Positions 1 through 7,766 of a stretch of DNA of 20,143 nucleotides are shown here, in pieces. Within the stretch, counting starts at the first letter, position 1, and every line of letters begins with the position of its first letter. Under the pieces are notes generated by a model that was not told the origin of the DNA, did not search any database, and saw nothing but the letters and a program-made list of their open reading frames with translations. The position numbers were made by a program, and so were the translations under genes. The DNA comes from Flavihumibacter sp. UBA7668 (lineage in GTDB: Bacteria > Bacteroidota > Bacteroidia > Chitinophagales > Chitinophagaceae): NCBI RefSeq assembly GCF_002483205.1, contig NZ_DLHM01000005.1, positions 482,645 to 502,787 of the forward strand. Reading direction: 5' to 3'.

Positions 1-27
1 CGACCGGTGGCACCCGGCGGGTGAAAT
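1..27 (-). repeat. Dispersed GC-rich palindromic repeat, copy A (cut by window edge)
   Basis: Read on the minus strand, this stretch gives ATTTCACC, three variable bases, then CGGGTGCCACCGGTC. The same arrangement occurs at 7728-7753 with 23 of 26 positions identical. The unit CACCCGCCGGGTG is itself a palindrome, so the three variable bases keep the self-complementarity. It lies a few bases after the stop codon of the 487-residue gene. The second unit runs off the window edge. Confidence 0.75.
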
Positions 28-29
28 AT

Positions 30-1493
30 TTAACGGAGGGGGCGGGTGATGCCGATTTTGAGGCCGTATTCCATCAGGTTTTCCTTGATGGGATATTCTT
101 TTTTGAAGGTGGAGAGCAGGTTGTAGCGGAATTGCGGACCAATCTGCCAGTTCACTTTTCCGGATTTATAGGTTACAAACACTTCCATGCTGCTGGCTAA
201 ATTCCATCGGCGCAATAAGGAAGGCTCACTTACATAATTACTGAAATCACCACTTAACTGAACCTGATTGGTATTCAGCAGATAACTCGGTTGCAGACTT
301 CCTCCCAGGTTTACCTGCAGCCGCTCATCGCCAAAGAGTTTTAATTCAGCACCAATTGGCATGGAAATCTGCAGATAAGCATTATGTAACCTTGCCGGAC
401 GATTTCCCGCCAGATTACGCAGGTTGGATGTGGTTATCAGTGTGTCCGGACGGAACCCCAATGTAGGATTCAGCGCTACCATTGTTTTTTCTTTGGCATG
501 AGCAAAAGCACCAATACTGTACCGGGTCAGGTTTATCTGCAATCCGGTTTTCAATACCAGTGCCCGATTCAGCCGATAGCGCAGACCACCTCCCAATTCA
601 AACCCAATAGCCGGCTTATGATCTACAAATTGATTTACATTCAACCGGCTTACCATAAGTGGTGAATTCCCATAAGTAATCCAGTTTTTGCTTTCAAACA
701 AATTTCGGTAACCAACAGAAGGCACAAAATGCACGGAAGTTTCCCACTTATTCTTGCGTGCTGGTTTGATTACCACTGTTGATGCTGTAATAGGCGGATT
801 AGCCAATGATTTATAACGACGAACAGATGGCTGCGCTACCATTTTATTTAATTGTTCAATAACAGGGGAGGCGCTTTCCAGGTTTTCTATTTCAGGTGTC
901 GATAACTCTGCCAACAACTGTTCGGGCGCTGCAACAACAGGGTTGCGGCTGCCAATACCTATTTGGGCAACTGCCGGAAGTACAGGTACAGTGGATAATT
1001 CATACACAGGCAAACGCAGTCGTGGTAAAACCAGGTCCCAATGTGACATGGAAAACTGATCAACATAGCCAAAATTGGCAGAAAATACAGTAGGAATAGT
1101 TACAAGGGAGGGACGAAGCTCGCGCGTAATACCCAATGGTTTTAATGCAACAGGAGCTTCAATTGCGAGCGGTGGCATAAAGGATTTGGCTCGCAGCTTT
1201 TCAATTATATCATCAACAGTAACGGTAGAAAAATGCTGGTGGTAATCGCCTTCATCTGTTTGATAAGTACTGACAGGCTTACTTTGGCGATTGGGTAATA
1301 CAGTATGGGTGGCCAGCCAGTAAATACCTGACATAACCAGCAGCAGCAGTATGGCGATCATCGTTCTTCTCTTCCCGGGGTGAAACCTTCTGTAAATATT
1401 GGTCCACACCCCATCGGAAGGATACATCCTGTGTTGATCAGCATTTTCACGAAGAAACTGCTCAAATTCGTCCTCAAAAAATTGTTGCTCCAT
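30..1493 (-). CDS. Single-pass membrane protein with barrel-like C-terminal region, encoded after an ECF sigma factor
   Basis: This 487-residue protein has three parts. An acidic N-terminal segment (residues 1-40) contains MYPSDGVW near 23-30. One hydrophobic helix follows at about 44-61, preceded by KRR. The rest is a long extracytoplasmic part. Residues 250-487 alternate in amphipathic strands typical of PorT-like or 'outer membrane beta-barrel' domains in Bacteroidota (for example GFELGGGLRYRLNRALVLKTG). The gene starts 60 bases after the ECF sigma gene stop and very likely shares its transcript. From memory, N-terminal PSDxVW segments recur in Bacteroidota membrane proteins encoded next to sigma factors. 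An anti-sigma or sensor role is inference, and no classical zinc-binding anti-sigma motif is visible. ATG start at 1493; no closer alternative is needed. Confidence 0.8.
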   Translation of the reverse strand: MEQQFFEDEFEQFLRENADQHRMYPSDGVWTNIYRRFHPGKRRTMIAILLLLVMSGIYWLATHTVLPNRQSKPVSTYQTDEGDYHQHFSTVTVDDIIEKLRAKSFMPPLAIEAPVALKPLGITRELRPSLVTIPTVFSANFGYVDQFSMSHWDLVLPRLRLPVYELSTVPVLPAVAQIGIGSRNPVVAAPEQLLAELSTPEIENLESASPVIEQLNKMVAQPSVRRYKSLANPPITASTVVIKPARKNKWETSVHFVPSVGYRNLFESKNWITYGNSPLMVSRLNVNQFVDHKPAIGFELGGGLRYRLNRALVLKTGLQINLTRYSIGAFAHAKEKTMVALNPTLGFRPDTLITTSNLRNLAGNRPARLHNAYLQISMPIGAELKLFGDERLQVNLGGSLQPSYLLNTNQVQLSGDFSNYVSEPSLLRRWNLASSMEVFVTYKSGKVNWQIGPQFRYNLLSTFKKEYPIKENLMEYGLKIGITRPLR

Positions 1494-1553
1494 TTCTCTT
1501 CCGGTTAGGGATACCTGAACTTTTTCTAACCCTTCCCCATACTTAGAGCACTA

Positions 1554-2132
1554 TTAGCGTCCAAACGCTGCTAACAATGACACTTTATCCTGAGGTTTTG
1601 CCATAATTTTTCTCTTAACCAGGATTTCTTCCAGCATCTGTCGGGCACGGGTATATTGAGAACGACTTGTACTTTCTTCAATGTCGAGTACGGTCGCAAT
1701 CTCCTTATGGGAATAACCTTCAAGCGCATACAGGTTCAGCACGGTCCGGTAGCCTATGGGCAACATCCGGATGCACTCAATTACCTGTTTTGCCTGAACA
1801 ATGGACGGAACGGATTCCTCCCTAACCTGCAAACCGGTGGCATGAATCAAATCGACATTTTCATTAAACTTCTTGTTGCGCTTCAGATGGTTAATACAGG
1901 TATGCACCATGATCCTTCTGATCCAGCCTTCCAGCGCTCCCTGGGAGCGAAAGGTGTGGATCTGGGAAAACACTTTAATAAAGCCTTCCTGCAGCATATC
2001 TTCTGCATCTTCGCGGTGATGCGCGAAGCGATAACAGACCGCCAGCATTTTTGAATTGTACTTGTGGTACAACTCTTTTTGTGACATGGGATCGTTGTTT
2101 ATGCAACCATACAGGAGTGCTTCTTCCGTCAT
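1554..2132 (-). CDS. RNA polymerase ECF-type sigma-70 factor
   Basis: This 192-residue protein directs RNA polymerase to a specific promoter set. Region 2 covers about residues 20-90 and includes EDAEDMLQEGFIKVF (41-55), the core-binding and -10 recognition signature. Region 4 covers about 116-170, with the helix-turn-helix GYSHKEIATVLDIEESTSRSQYTR. Length and domain order are normal for ECF factors. It is the first gene of a two-gene unit with the membrane protein ending at 30. The divider upstream is the hairpin at 2196-2219, so it should have its own promoter within 2133-2195. No convincing TAnnTTTG box is visible there; TATAAT-like sequence occurs about 15 bases before the start. The regulon cannot be read from the sequence. 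Confidence 0.93.
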   Translation of the reverse strand: MTEEALLYGCINNDPMSQKELYHKYNSKMLAVCYRFAHHREDAEDMLQEGFIKVFSQIHTFRSQGALEGWIRRIMVHTCINHLKRNKKFNENVDLIHATGLQVREESVPSIVQAKQVIECIRMLPIGYRTVLNLYALEGYSHKEIATVLDIEESTSRSQYTRARQMLEEILVKRKIMAKPQDKVSLLAAFGR

Positions 2133-2195
2133 ATGAGGGATTATACTATTGTAATTTAGGGAATTTTTCTTGTTCCAACACTATGTCTAAGAAAG

Positions 2196-2219
2196 AAGGC
2201 GGGATCACCATCCCGCCTT
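2196..2219 (-). terminator. Rho-independent-type terminator after the TonB receptor gene
   Basis: A perfect 10-bp stem (AAGGCGGGAT at 2196-2205 with its complement at 2210-2219) closes a 4-base loop. On the minus strand the right arm is followed by a pyrimidine-rich CTTTCTT. It lies 31 bases after the stop of the TonB-dependent receptor gene and ahead of the ECF sigma gene. Confidence 0.85.
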
Positions 2220-2250
2220 GCACAAGGTTTTCATCCAAAATCGGAGATTT

Positions 2251-4527
2251 CTAAAAACTGGCCCTCAAACTCGCTATGAAATTTGATCCTGCTGCTACAA
2301 TACCACTCGAATAAGGGCGATACCGCTGATTCGTGAGGTTTTCCCATCCAATGCTTAACAACAACGCAGGCAAAACCCGGTAACTGCCTTTTAAATTAAC
2401 GGTATACCAATCCGGACTAAAAGGCCTCCCAGCAGCATCCAGCGCATAGATATCGGTTTTGGATTGTTCCGATGGCGCCAGATCAGTCGCCTTTATGGCA
2501 CTATTATAAACCAGATTGGCTTCCAGAGTCCAGTCCGCTTTTCGAAACTGAATAGCCAGATTCCCGAAAAAAGGCGGCGCATGCCGTAGCGGAACTTCTT
2601 TATCCGAGCCGGGGGCATCGTCCGTTTCCCTTCCCCGCGTATAATTGGCATTCATTTTAATTAACCACCAGCGGTGTACTGGTAACAATGCGGCTGCCTG
2701 TAATCCCCATACGGTAGCTTTTGCCACATTCTGAAGAGCATTGACCTGGCTGGCTGCTCCGTCAAATTCAATGCTGTCAAGCCCATTAAATGAAAATGGC
2801 CGTAACACGATGGCATCTTCCAGAATGGTGTAAAACCCGGTTAATTCCAGACGACCTGCAGGGCGACCATCCTCATCTGCCGGCAAATCATGTGCAATAC
2901 CCATTTCCATATTCCAGGCATACTCCGGCTGCAAACCCGGATTCGGTACCGTTAGATTTCCCGGAGCCGATTCAAACAATTTTCCGATATCATCAATATT
3001 TGGCATCCGATACCCAGTCGAAATATGTGCATGAAGCTGCCAGTTGGCAACCGGCCGGTATACTGTTCCAAGATTAAACGTAAACGCCCCCTTTTCAATA
3101 GATGCACGTTCATATGGAAATGGAATAAAACGATCATCAAAAGCTGCTTTCAATCCGTTATAGCTGTATCGTACACCCGATGTCAGCGTTACATCTTTAT
3201 GCAGATTGATTTTATAACTTCCATAGATACCTGCTGTATACCATTTGCTGTTATCCGGATAACGGCTTACGGATGCTTCCGATTCTCCTGTAGAGATATC
3301 CGTACTGCTGCCTGTAGACCCAACAGTATTGTGTACATATTCCGCTCCCCAATATAACTGGCCATTGCCCAAAGTTTTTACTGCATCAATATTGGCTGAA
3401 ATGGCATCCACGGTTTCCGCCTGCCTGTTGCGTAAAGTTCTGTTAATGGTTCTGTCGAGTCTGCTTTCTGCATAATTCTGATAACCCGCAGTGATCCGTA
3501 GATTATCATACACTACCGTTTTCTGATTACTCAAAAAATGTAAAGTATGCATGCGCCATAACATAGGCCCATAATTCCATTCTGCAAATCGAAGTCTGCC
3601 GGAGCGATACTGAAGCAGCCGGTCATACCGGGGATGCATCCCCGTTCCACCATACGTGAACCCATATTGCAAGGTCATCTTATCATTGATTCGGTACTTG
3701 AGTTTCTGTAAAAAATTCCACTGCTCATACCCGGAAAACCGTTGTGTTCTCGGATCATCATTGGTGAGGATGGTATCCTTGTTGTTTCGACGGATTACAT
3801 ACTCCGGACGAAGATACCTGTCCTGTCCTCCGTATTTACCCATTCGCAAATCATCAAATTTGCTATAGGAAACAGAAGATAACCAGGAGATTTTTTGTCC
3901 GGCTATATTCCAATCTGCATGTACGGTATTTTCATTATTGGCACTGGAATACCGCGCAAGTGCCGTTCCTTTTACCAATCGTTTTTTATCAGCAGAGAAA
4001 CGGGGTTCCAGGCTGTGAAAATCCATAACACCGCCAATGGCATCGGAGCCATAGATAAGGCTACCCGGACCGAACACCACTTCTGCGGCCTCGAGCGCAA
4101 GCGGGTCGATGCTGATTACATTTTGCAGATTCCCACTTCGGTAAATGGCATTGTTCATTCTTACTCCGTCAACCACCAATAAAACCCTATTAGTGGCAAA
4201 TCCGCGAATCATGGGACTGCCGCCACCCAACTGGCTCTTCTGAATAAATACCGATCCGCTCTGTGCCAGCATATCTGCTGCAGTTTGAGGTTGCTGCAAC
4301 TGAATCTGTGCACGATTTATTTTAGTGATCTTATTGGGAACCTCATTTAGTTGCTGCTCCCATTTATTAAAAGAGATGATCACTTCTCCTAATTCCTGAA
4401 TTGTACTACTGTCTTTTTTTTCCTGTGCATAGACCGACTGACCTGCAATCAACAGTAATCCCATACATATAACGTACAGGAATAGGCGAATGCAGCCACG
4501 CCGGCAGATAATGCTCTGTGCTGTCAT
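2251..4527 (-). CDS. TonB-dependent outer-membrane receptor
   Basis: This 758-residue outer-membrane transporter is energised by TonB. The signal peptide spans about 1-34, with predicted cleavage after SVYA. A TonB-box-like stretch (ELGEVIISF, about 45-53) and a plug domain (about 60-170, including PMIRGFATNRVLLVVDGVRMNNA) follow, then a 22-strand-type barrel ending in the terminal aromatic (ASF). The plug and barrel resemble the haem/haemoglobin receptor branch, with a YRMP segment (equivalent to the FRAP box) followed by NPGLQPE (equivalent to the NPNL box). The stretch between these boxes has no histidine, whereas ShuA/HemR-type haem receptors carry a haem-ligating one there. Substrate is therefore open: haem, siderophore or a metal complex. 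There is no carboxypeptidase-like N-terminal domain, unlike SusC proteins. It is the last gene of a four-gene minus-strand cluster beginning with gpmI. Confidence 0.92.
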   Translation of the reverse strand: MTAQSIICRRGCIRLFLYVICMGLLLIAGQSVYAQEKKDSSTIQELGEVIISFNKWEQQLNEVPNKITKINRAQIQLQQPQTAADMLAQSGSVFIQKSQLGGGSPMIRGFATNRVLLVVDGVRMNNAIYRSGNLQNVISIDPLALEAAEVVFGPGSLIYGSDAIGGVMDFHSLEPRFSADKKRLVKGTALARYSSANNENTVHADWNIAGQKISWLSSVSYSKFDDLRMGKYGGQDRYLRPEYVIRRNNKDTILTNDDPRTQRFSGYEQWNFLQKLKYRINDKMTLQYGFTYGGTGMHPRYDRLLQYRSGRLRFAEWNYGPMLWRMHTLHFLSNQKTVVYDNLRITAGYQNYAESRLDRTINRTLRNRQAETVDAISANIDAVKTLGNGQLYWGAEYVHNTVGSTGSSTDISTGESEASVSRYPDNSKWYTAGIYGSYKINLHKDVTLTSGVRYSYNGLKAAFDDRFIPFPYERASIEKGAFTFNLGTVYRPVANWQLHAHISTGYRMPNIDDIGKLFESAPGNLTVPNPGLQPEYAWNMEMGIAHDLPADEDGRPAGRLELTGFYTILEDAIVLRPFSFNGLDSIEFDGAASQVNALQNVAKATVWGLQAAALLPVHRWWLIKMNANYTRGRETDDAPGSDKEVPLRHAPPFFGNLAIQFRKADWTLEANLVYNSAIKATDLAPSEQSKTDIYALDAAGRPFSPDWYTVNLKGSYRVLPALLLSIGWENLTNQRYRPYSSGIVAAGSNFIASLRASF

Positions 4528-4558
4528 GAAATATGTTTGAAATGAAGAACCTGTTTAC

Positions 4559-5086
4559 TCACACAAGTCCTGCTATCCAGGGTGGGGGAGCACTGGTTTC
4601 GTGTATGCCTGCAAGCAAAACACAGGTATAGATTGAAGAGGGATTATTACCTGAAATTTCAGAAGGTAGATTGAAATCGAACCATTGCGGCAGCGAACAC
4701 CAAACAGACAACCATCCGGCTATTGATACAAGTGCCTGATCTTCCTGTTTGTCCTGCTTGTGCAGGAGGCGGATCAGTTTCATGTGCAGTTTGGTGTCTT
4801 CCGGATCATACAAGCCACGTACCTTCCAGGGAAGGCTGGAAGAATCTATGGCGAGTACATCAAAGAAACTTTCATTCAGCCAGATTTCTTTTCCGGGTTT
4901 GAGCCAGCGCAGTTCCTGCGGCTGAAGAAGAACGGTTGTTAATTCCGTTCCCTTCAGCGCAGTCTGCATTTTTATTTTTACGGCATGCTGGCGAATCATA
5001 TGATCCACCGAGAGGTAAAGTGGAAGCAGCATGATAGCGAGTCCGATGATCGCCATCCATCGTTGTATGGATGGAGGAAGTAGCAT
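4559..5086 (-). CDS. Small membrane-anchored protein of unknown function, in the TonB-receptor cluster
   Basis: This 175-residue protein has one N-terminal hydrophobic segment (about 9-27), which could be an anchor or an uncleaved signal. A small soluble domain follows with the pattern KEIWLNESFFDVLAI, then LYDPEDTKLHMKLIRLL. The C-terminus ends in HETSAPPPW near the last ten residues. From memory, Bacteroidota often encode small proteins of this pattern (extended strand, F/Y-D-V, then a D-x-K-L helix) just before TonB receptors, but I cannot name a family. The start lies 4 bases after the stop of the haem-binding-domain gene and 31 bases lie between its stop and the receptor start. Translational coupling and a shared job in uptake are likely, but the function is unknown. 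Confidence 0.75.
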   Translation of the reverse strand: MLLPPSIQRWMAIIGLAIMLLPLYLSVDHMIRQHAVKIKMQTALKGTELTTVLLQPQELRWLKPGKEIWLNESFFDVLAIDSSSLPWKVRGLYDPEDTKLHMKLIRLLHKQDKQEDQALVSIAGWLSVWCSLPQWFDFNLPSEISGNNPSSIYTCVLLAGIHETSAPPPWIAGLV

Positions 5087-5090
5087 CGCT

Positions 5091-5573
5091 TTATTTTCGT
5101 ATCAGACTGTCAATCGGATATTTTGCTTTCATTGCATTCATGGAAGAAGTGGCCCAATCCATTACCAGTTTTTTCTGTTCAGCATCCAAAGCAGCATCTC
5201 TGTGGATAATAGTGTAGGATTTCAAGGGCATTTCACCTTCCTGTACCATTTCCACCACTTCTTCCAGCTTATGGAATTGACGGCGAAGTGCATAGTTGCC
5301 AAATTCATCAAAATTCAATTCTTTCTTTCCTTCGTTTACATGATCATCAATCCACCACCCAAATGGTTGCAGCTTGGTATACCAGGGGTAATTGGTTGAA
5401 TTACTGTGACAATCATAGCAACTGGTTTTCAGTATCTGATCAATTTCTGTTGGAACAGCAGTTACACTTGTAATGGTTGCTGTGGATCCGGCACCTGTAT
5501 TGTCGAGTTTTGGGCGAAAAGCCTGCAACACGATTAACAGAATCAGCAGGGAAAGAAGAATTTTCTTTATCAT
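5091..5573 (-). CDS. Haem-binding-domain protein (Haem_bd family, CxxCH)
   Basis: This 160-residue protein has an N-terminal hydrophobic signal or anchor (about 3-18). The exported domain carries the c-type haem attachment motif C52-Y-D-C55-H56. The following NSTNYPWYTKLQPFGWWIDDHV and NFDEF are typical of the Bacteroidota Haem_bd domain (DUF-derived family PF14376). M115 in GEMPLKSY is the probable sixth haem ligand. The protein should act in the periplasm, as a small electron carrier or haem-containing redox partner. It lies 11 bases after the gpmI stop and 4 bases before the next gene, so it is firmly inside the cluster. Placement beside a TonB receptor suggests reduction or handling of an imported metal or haem, which is inference. 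Confidence 0.88.
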   Translation of the reverse strand: MIKKILLSLLILLIVLQAFRPKLDNTGAGSTATITSVTAVPTEIDQILKTSCYDCHSNSTNYPWYTKLQPFGWWIDDHVNEGKKELNFDEFGNYALRRQFHKLEEVVEMVQEGEMPLKSYTIIHRDAALDAEQKKLVMDWATSSMNAMKAKYPIDSLIRK

Positions 5574-5584
5574 TTGTCTTGTAT

Positions 5585-7108
5585 TTAGGGCTTCGCCAGG
5601 CAGTTGCCCGTCATTTCAGGTGGAATCGGCACTCCCATAAATTCCAGTATGGTGGGAGCGATATCACCTAGCTTACCTGGACTCACCTCGCCTCTCCATT
5701 CTTTATCAATTATGAAAAGCGGAACGGGATTGAGAGTATGCGCGGTATTGGGACTTCCATCCTCATTCACCATATAATCTGCATTGCCATGATCAGCCGT
5801 GAGGAAGATTGTATAACCGTGCTCAATTGCCGCCGTTACCACCCGCTCCACGCATTTGTCGACAGTTTCAATTGCTTTGATGGCTGCGGGAAAAATACCT
5901 GTATGGCCAACCATGTCAGCATTGGCATAGTTGAGACAAATGAAATCTGCTGACTCTGCAATGATTTCCGGAACCAGTGCATCGGTCAGTTCATAGGCAC
6001 TCATCTCCGGCTGCAGATCATACGTAGCTACTTTGGGAGAGGGTTTGAGAATTCTTGATTCCCCTTCAAAAGGGAGTTCTCTTCCTCCGCTGAAAAAGAA
6101 GGTTACGTGCGGATATTTTTCTGTTTCTGCTATCCGAATTTGCTTTTTGCCATAAGCTGCCAGCACTTCCCCGAGTGTATTATTCAGGTTATCTGTTTCA
6201 AAAATGACCTGAACCTGCTGATAGGTTTTATCATATTCCGTCATCGTTGTATAATGCAGTGGCAGGTGATGCATGGAATAATCCGGGAAATCTTTTTGGG
6301 AGAGCACCTCCGTAATTTCACGGCAGCGATCTGTACGGAAATTAAAGCAGATTACTGCATCGCCCGCATGAATGGTAGCCAGTGGAGCCCCTTTTTCATT
6401 GGTGATAACGGTTGGCAACAGAAATTCATCTGTGATATTGGCTTCGTAAGAAGCCTGGATTGCAGAAAGGGCATTGGTGGCATACTGGCCGGTTCCTCTC
6501 ACCAGTGCATCATAGGCCAGTTTTACCCGCTCCCATCGCTTGTCGCGGTCCATTGCATAGTAGCGGCCGCTGACAGAGGCGATCTTCCCGGTGGTTTGAT
6601 CGAGATGAGCCTGCAGGTTAGTCATATAGGCAAGTCCGCTTTTAGGATCCGTATCCCGCCCATCCGTAAACGCATGAATAAAAACCTGGTCGAGCCCCTC
6701 TGCCTTACAAAGACTTACGATTGCTTTCAGGTGGCTGGTATGGGAATGCACTCCGCCATCGCTCACCAATCCGAGCAGGTGGAGTGGTTTGTTGTTTTCT
6801 TTGGCATACCGGATGGAGTTCAGCAGGGTGGGATTTTGCTGCAATAAGCCATCGCGGATTGCTACATTAATCCGTTGTAATTCCTGGTAAACGATGCGGC
6901 CGGCCCCGAGGTTCAGATGGCCCACTTCACTATTGCCCATTTGTCCGTCGGGCAAACCCACGGCTTCTCCGCAGGTAATGAGGGTTGTGTGTGGGTATCT
7001 GCTATACAAACTGGATACAAAAGGTGTCTGGGAATGCTGGATGGCGTCACTGGATGCTACTTTTCCGAGTCCCCAGCCGTCCATAATAACTAGGATTGCT
7101 TTTTTCAT
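5585..7108 (-). CDS. gpmI: 2,3-bisphosphoglycerate-independent phosphoglycerate mutase
   Basis: This 507-residue cytoplasmic enzyme interconverts 3- and 2-phosphoglycerate in glycolysis and gluconeogenesis, using two Mn2+ ions and a phosphoserine intermediate. Metal ligand D10 lies in MDGWG, and the nucleophile S60 in MGNSEVGHLNLGAG. Substrate-binding residues appear in SDGGVHSHTSH (116-125) and in FTDGRDTDP. The C-terminal phosphatase-side metal motifs are NYANADMVGHTG and LTADHGNADYM. Length is normal for the family. I chose the ATG at 7108 because MKKAILVIMDGWG is the usual N-terminus; the 30 codons upstream (to 7198) match nothing and include promoter-like sequence. It heads a cluster with the haem-binding protein and the TonB receptor, an unusual pairing for a housekeeping enzyme. 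Confidence 0.97.
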   Translation of the reverse strand: MKKAILVIMDGWGLGKVASSDAIQHSQTPFVSSLYSRYPHTTLITCGEAVGLPDGQMGNSEVGHLNLGAGRIVYQELQRINVAIRDGLLQQNPTLLNSIRYAKENNKPLHLLGLVSDGGVHSHTSHLKAIVSLCKAEGLDQVFIHAFTDGRDTDPKSGLAYMTNLQAHLDQTTGKIASVSGRYYAMDRDKRWERVKLAYDALVRGTGQYATNALSAIQASYEANITDEFLLPTVITNEKGAPLATIHAGDAVICFNFRTDRCREITEVLSQKDFPDYSMHHLPLHYTTMTEYDKTYQQVQVIFETDNLNNTLGEVLAAYGKKQIRIAETEKYPHVTFFFSGGRELPFEGESRILKPSPKVATYDLQPEMSAYELTDALVPEIIAESADFICLNYANADMVGHTGIFPAAIKAIETVDKCVERVVTAAIEHGYTIFLTADHGNADYMVNEDGSPNTAHTLNPVPLFIIDKEWRGEVSPGKLGDIAPTILEFMGVPIPPEMTGNCLAKP

Positions 7109-7137
7109 TATTGTTCTGTTCTGCTTGATTCTATCCG

Positions 7138-7145
7138 TAAAACTA
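7138..7145 (-). promoter_or_regulatory. Possible -7 box for gpmI
   Basis: On the minus strand this reads TAGTTTTA, which matches seven of eight positions of the Bacteroidota TAnnTTTG box, 29 bases upstream of the gpmI ATG. No clear TTG is found at the usual distance upstream, so the call is weak. Confidence 0.3.
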
Positions 7146-7255
7146 GGTAAAAAATCAGCGAACTGGATTAGCGGAACCCTGAATTTGCAAGTTGGCACAC
7201 TTTTGGGTGAGTAAGATTACCTACCGATTTTCCGTCCCCTCTGAAATACTTCGAC

Positions 7256-7270
7256 CGTTAAATGTTAACG
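7256..7270. promoter_or_regulatory. Perfect inverted repeat touching the start of the DUF4783 gene
   Basis: CGTTAA, ATG, TTAACG forms a 15-base inverted repeat with 6-bp arms, ending one base before the ATG at 7272. It could be an operator or a hairpin across the ribosome-binding region. No T-run follows, so it is not a terminator. No regulator can be named. Confidence 0.4.
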
Positions 7271-7271
7271 T

Positions 7272-7661
7272 ATGAAAGCATTTTTTACAATTATCCTATT
7301 GAGTACCATGATCCTGATATCCGGGTTCAGAAATGGAGCAGAATTGGATTCCGTACTCGTAGCACTGAAATCAGGGAACGCTACACAACTTTCCCACCAT
7401 TTTGATTCAAGGGTTGATATCAGTCTGCCTGAGAAAAGTGATAATTACAGCCGAAGCCAGGCAGTAATGGTGATCAAGGATTTTTTCACTTCGAATGGAG
7501 GAGTTAAAACCTTTGAACTGAAACATCGCGGTGATAACAATGGCTCCAATTACCTGATTGGCGTATTAATGACCAATAATGGCCGATACCGAACCACCCT
7601 TTTTATGAAACAAAAAGGCGACAAAGCTTTTTTACAGGAAATGCGTTTCCAGGAAGAATAG
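7272..7661 (+). CDS. DUF4783-family small exported protein
   Basis: This 129-residue protein has a signal peptide (about residues 1-20, hydrophobic FFTIILLSTMILISGF). The remainder reads like a compact NTF2-like alpha+beta fold, with SDNYSRSQAVMVIKDFF (about 55-71) and a C-terminal strand LQEMRFQEE. Bacteroidota carry this DUF4783 family widely, very often next to nadC, as here. No catalytic motif is visible and the role is unknown; transport to the periplasm is inferred from the signal peptide. The gene has its own terminator 43 bases downstream, so it is probably not co-transcribed with nadC. The ATG at 7272 follows a 15-base inverted repeat. Confidence 0.85.
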   Translation: MKAFFTIILLSTMILISGFRNGAELDSVLVALKSGNATQLSHHFDSRVDISLPEKSDNYSRSQAVMVIKDFFTSNGGVKTFELKHRGDNNGSNYLIGVLMTNNGRYRTTLFMKQKGDKAFLQEMRFQEE

Positions 7662-7703
7662 ACCTCCAATATAGTATCACAATATTCTGAAGAAAGCTGA
7701 GCT

Positions 7704-7726
7704 CCCCGCCTTGTGCGGGGATTTTT
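7704..7726 (+). terminator. Rho-independent terminator of the DUF4783 gene
   Basis: CCCCGC (7704-7709), loop CTTGT, GCGGGG (7715-7720), then ATTTTT. A perfect 6-bp GC stem with a T-run is a textbook intrinsic terminator on the plus strand. Confidence 0.93.
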
Positions 7727-7731
7727 CATTT

Positions 7732-7759
7732 CACCGGTCGGGTGCCACCGGTCAGGTGC
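7732..7759 (+). repeat. Dispersed palindromic repeat, copy B: two tandem 14-bp units in the nadC promoter
   Basis: Unit 1 is CACCGGTCGGGTGC (7732-7745) and unit 2 is CACCGGTCAGGTGC (7746-7759), differing at one base. Each has CACC/GGTG ends and an internal ACCGGT palindrome. The same element with its ATTTCACC flank occurs in reverse orientation at positions 1-27. It sits between the DUF4783 terminator and the -7 box of nadC, occupying the place of a -33 element. Confidence 0.85.
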
Positions 7760-7766
7760 GACTGCT

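Noticed and set aside
1501..1541. GGTTAG/CTAACC inverted repeat between the sigma gene and its downstream membrane protein gene
   Set aside because: Only 6 bp with a loop of about 17 bases and no T-run in a useful place; probably chance, and the two genes are likely co-transcribed.
6107..6847. 246-codon open frame on the plus strand opposite gpmI
   Set aside because: It is wholly antisense to a gpmI gene with all catalytic motifs intact, is rich in Cys/Ile/His as expected of a reverse-frame shadow, and shows no domain.
7109..7198. Upstream extension of the gpmI reading frame by 30 codons
   Set aside because: The family N-terminus begins at MKKAILVIMDGWG; the extension has no family similarity and overlaps a promoter-like box.
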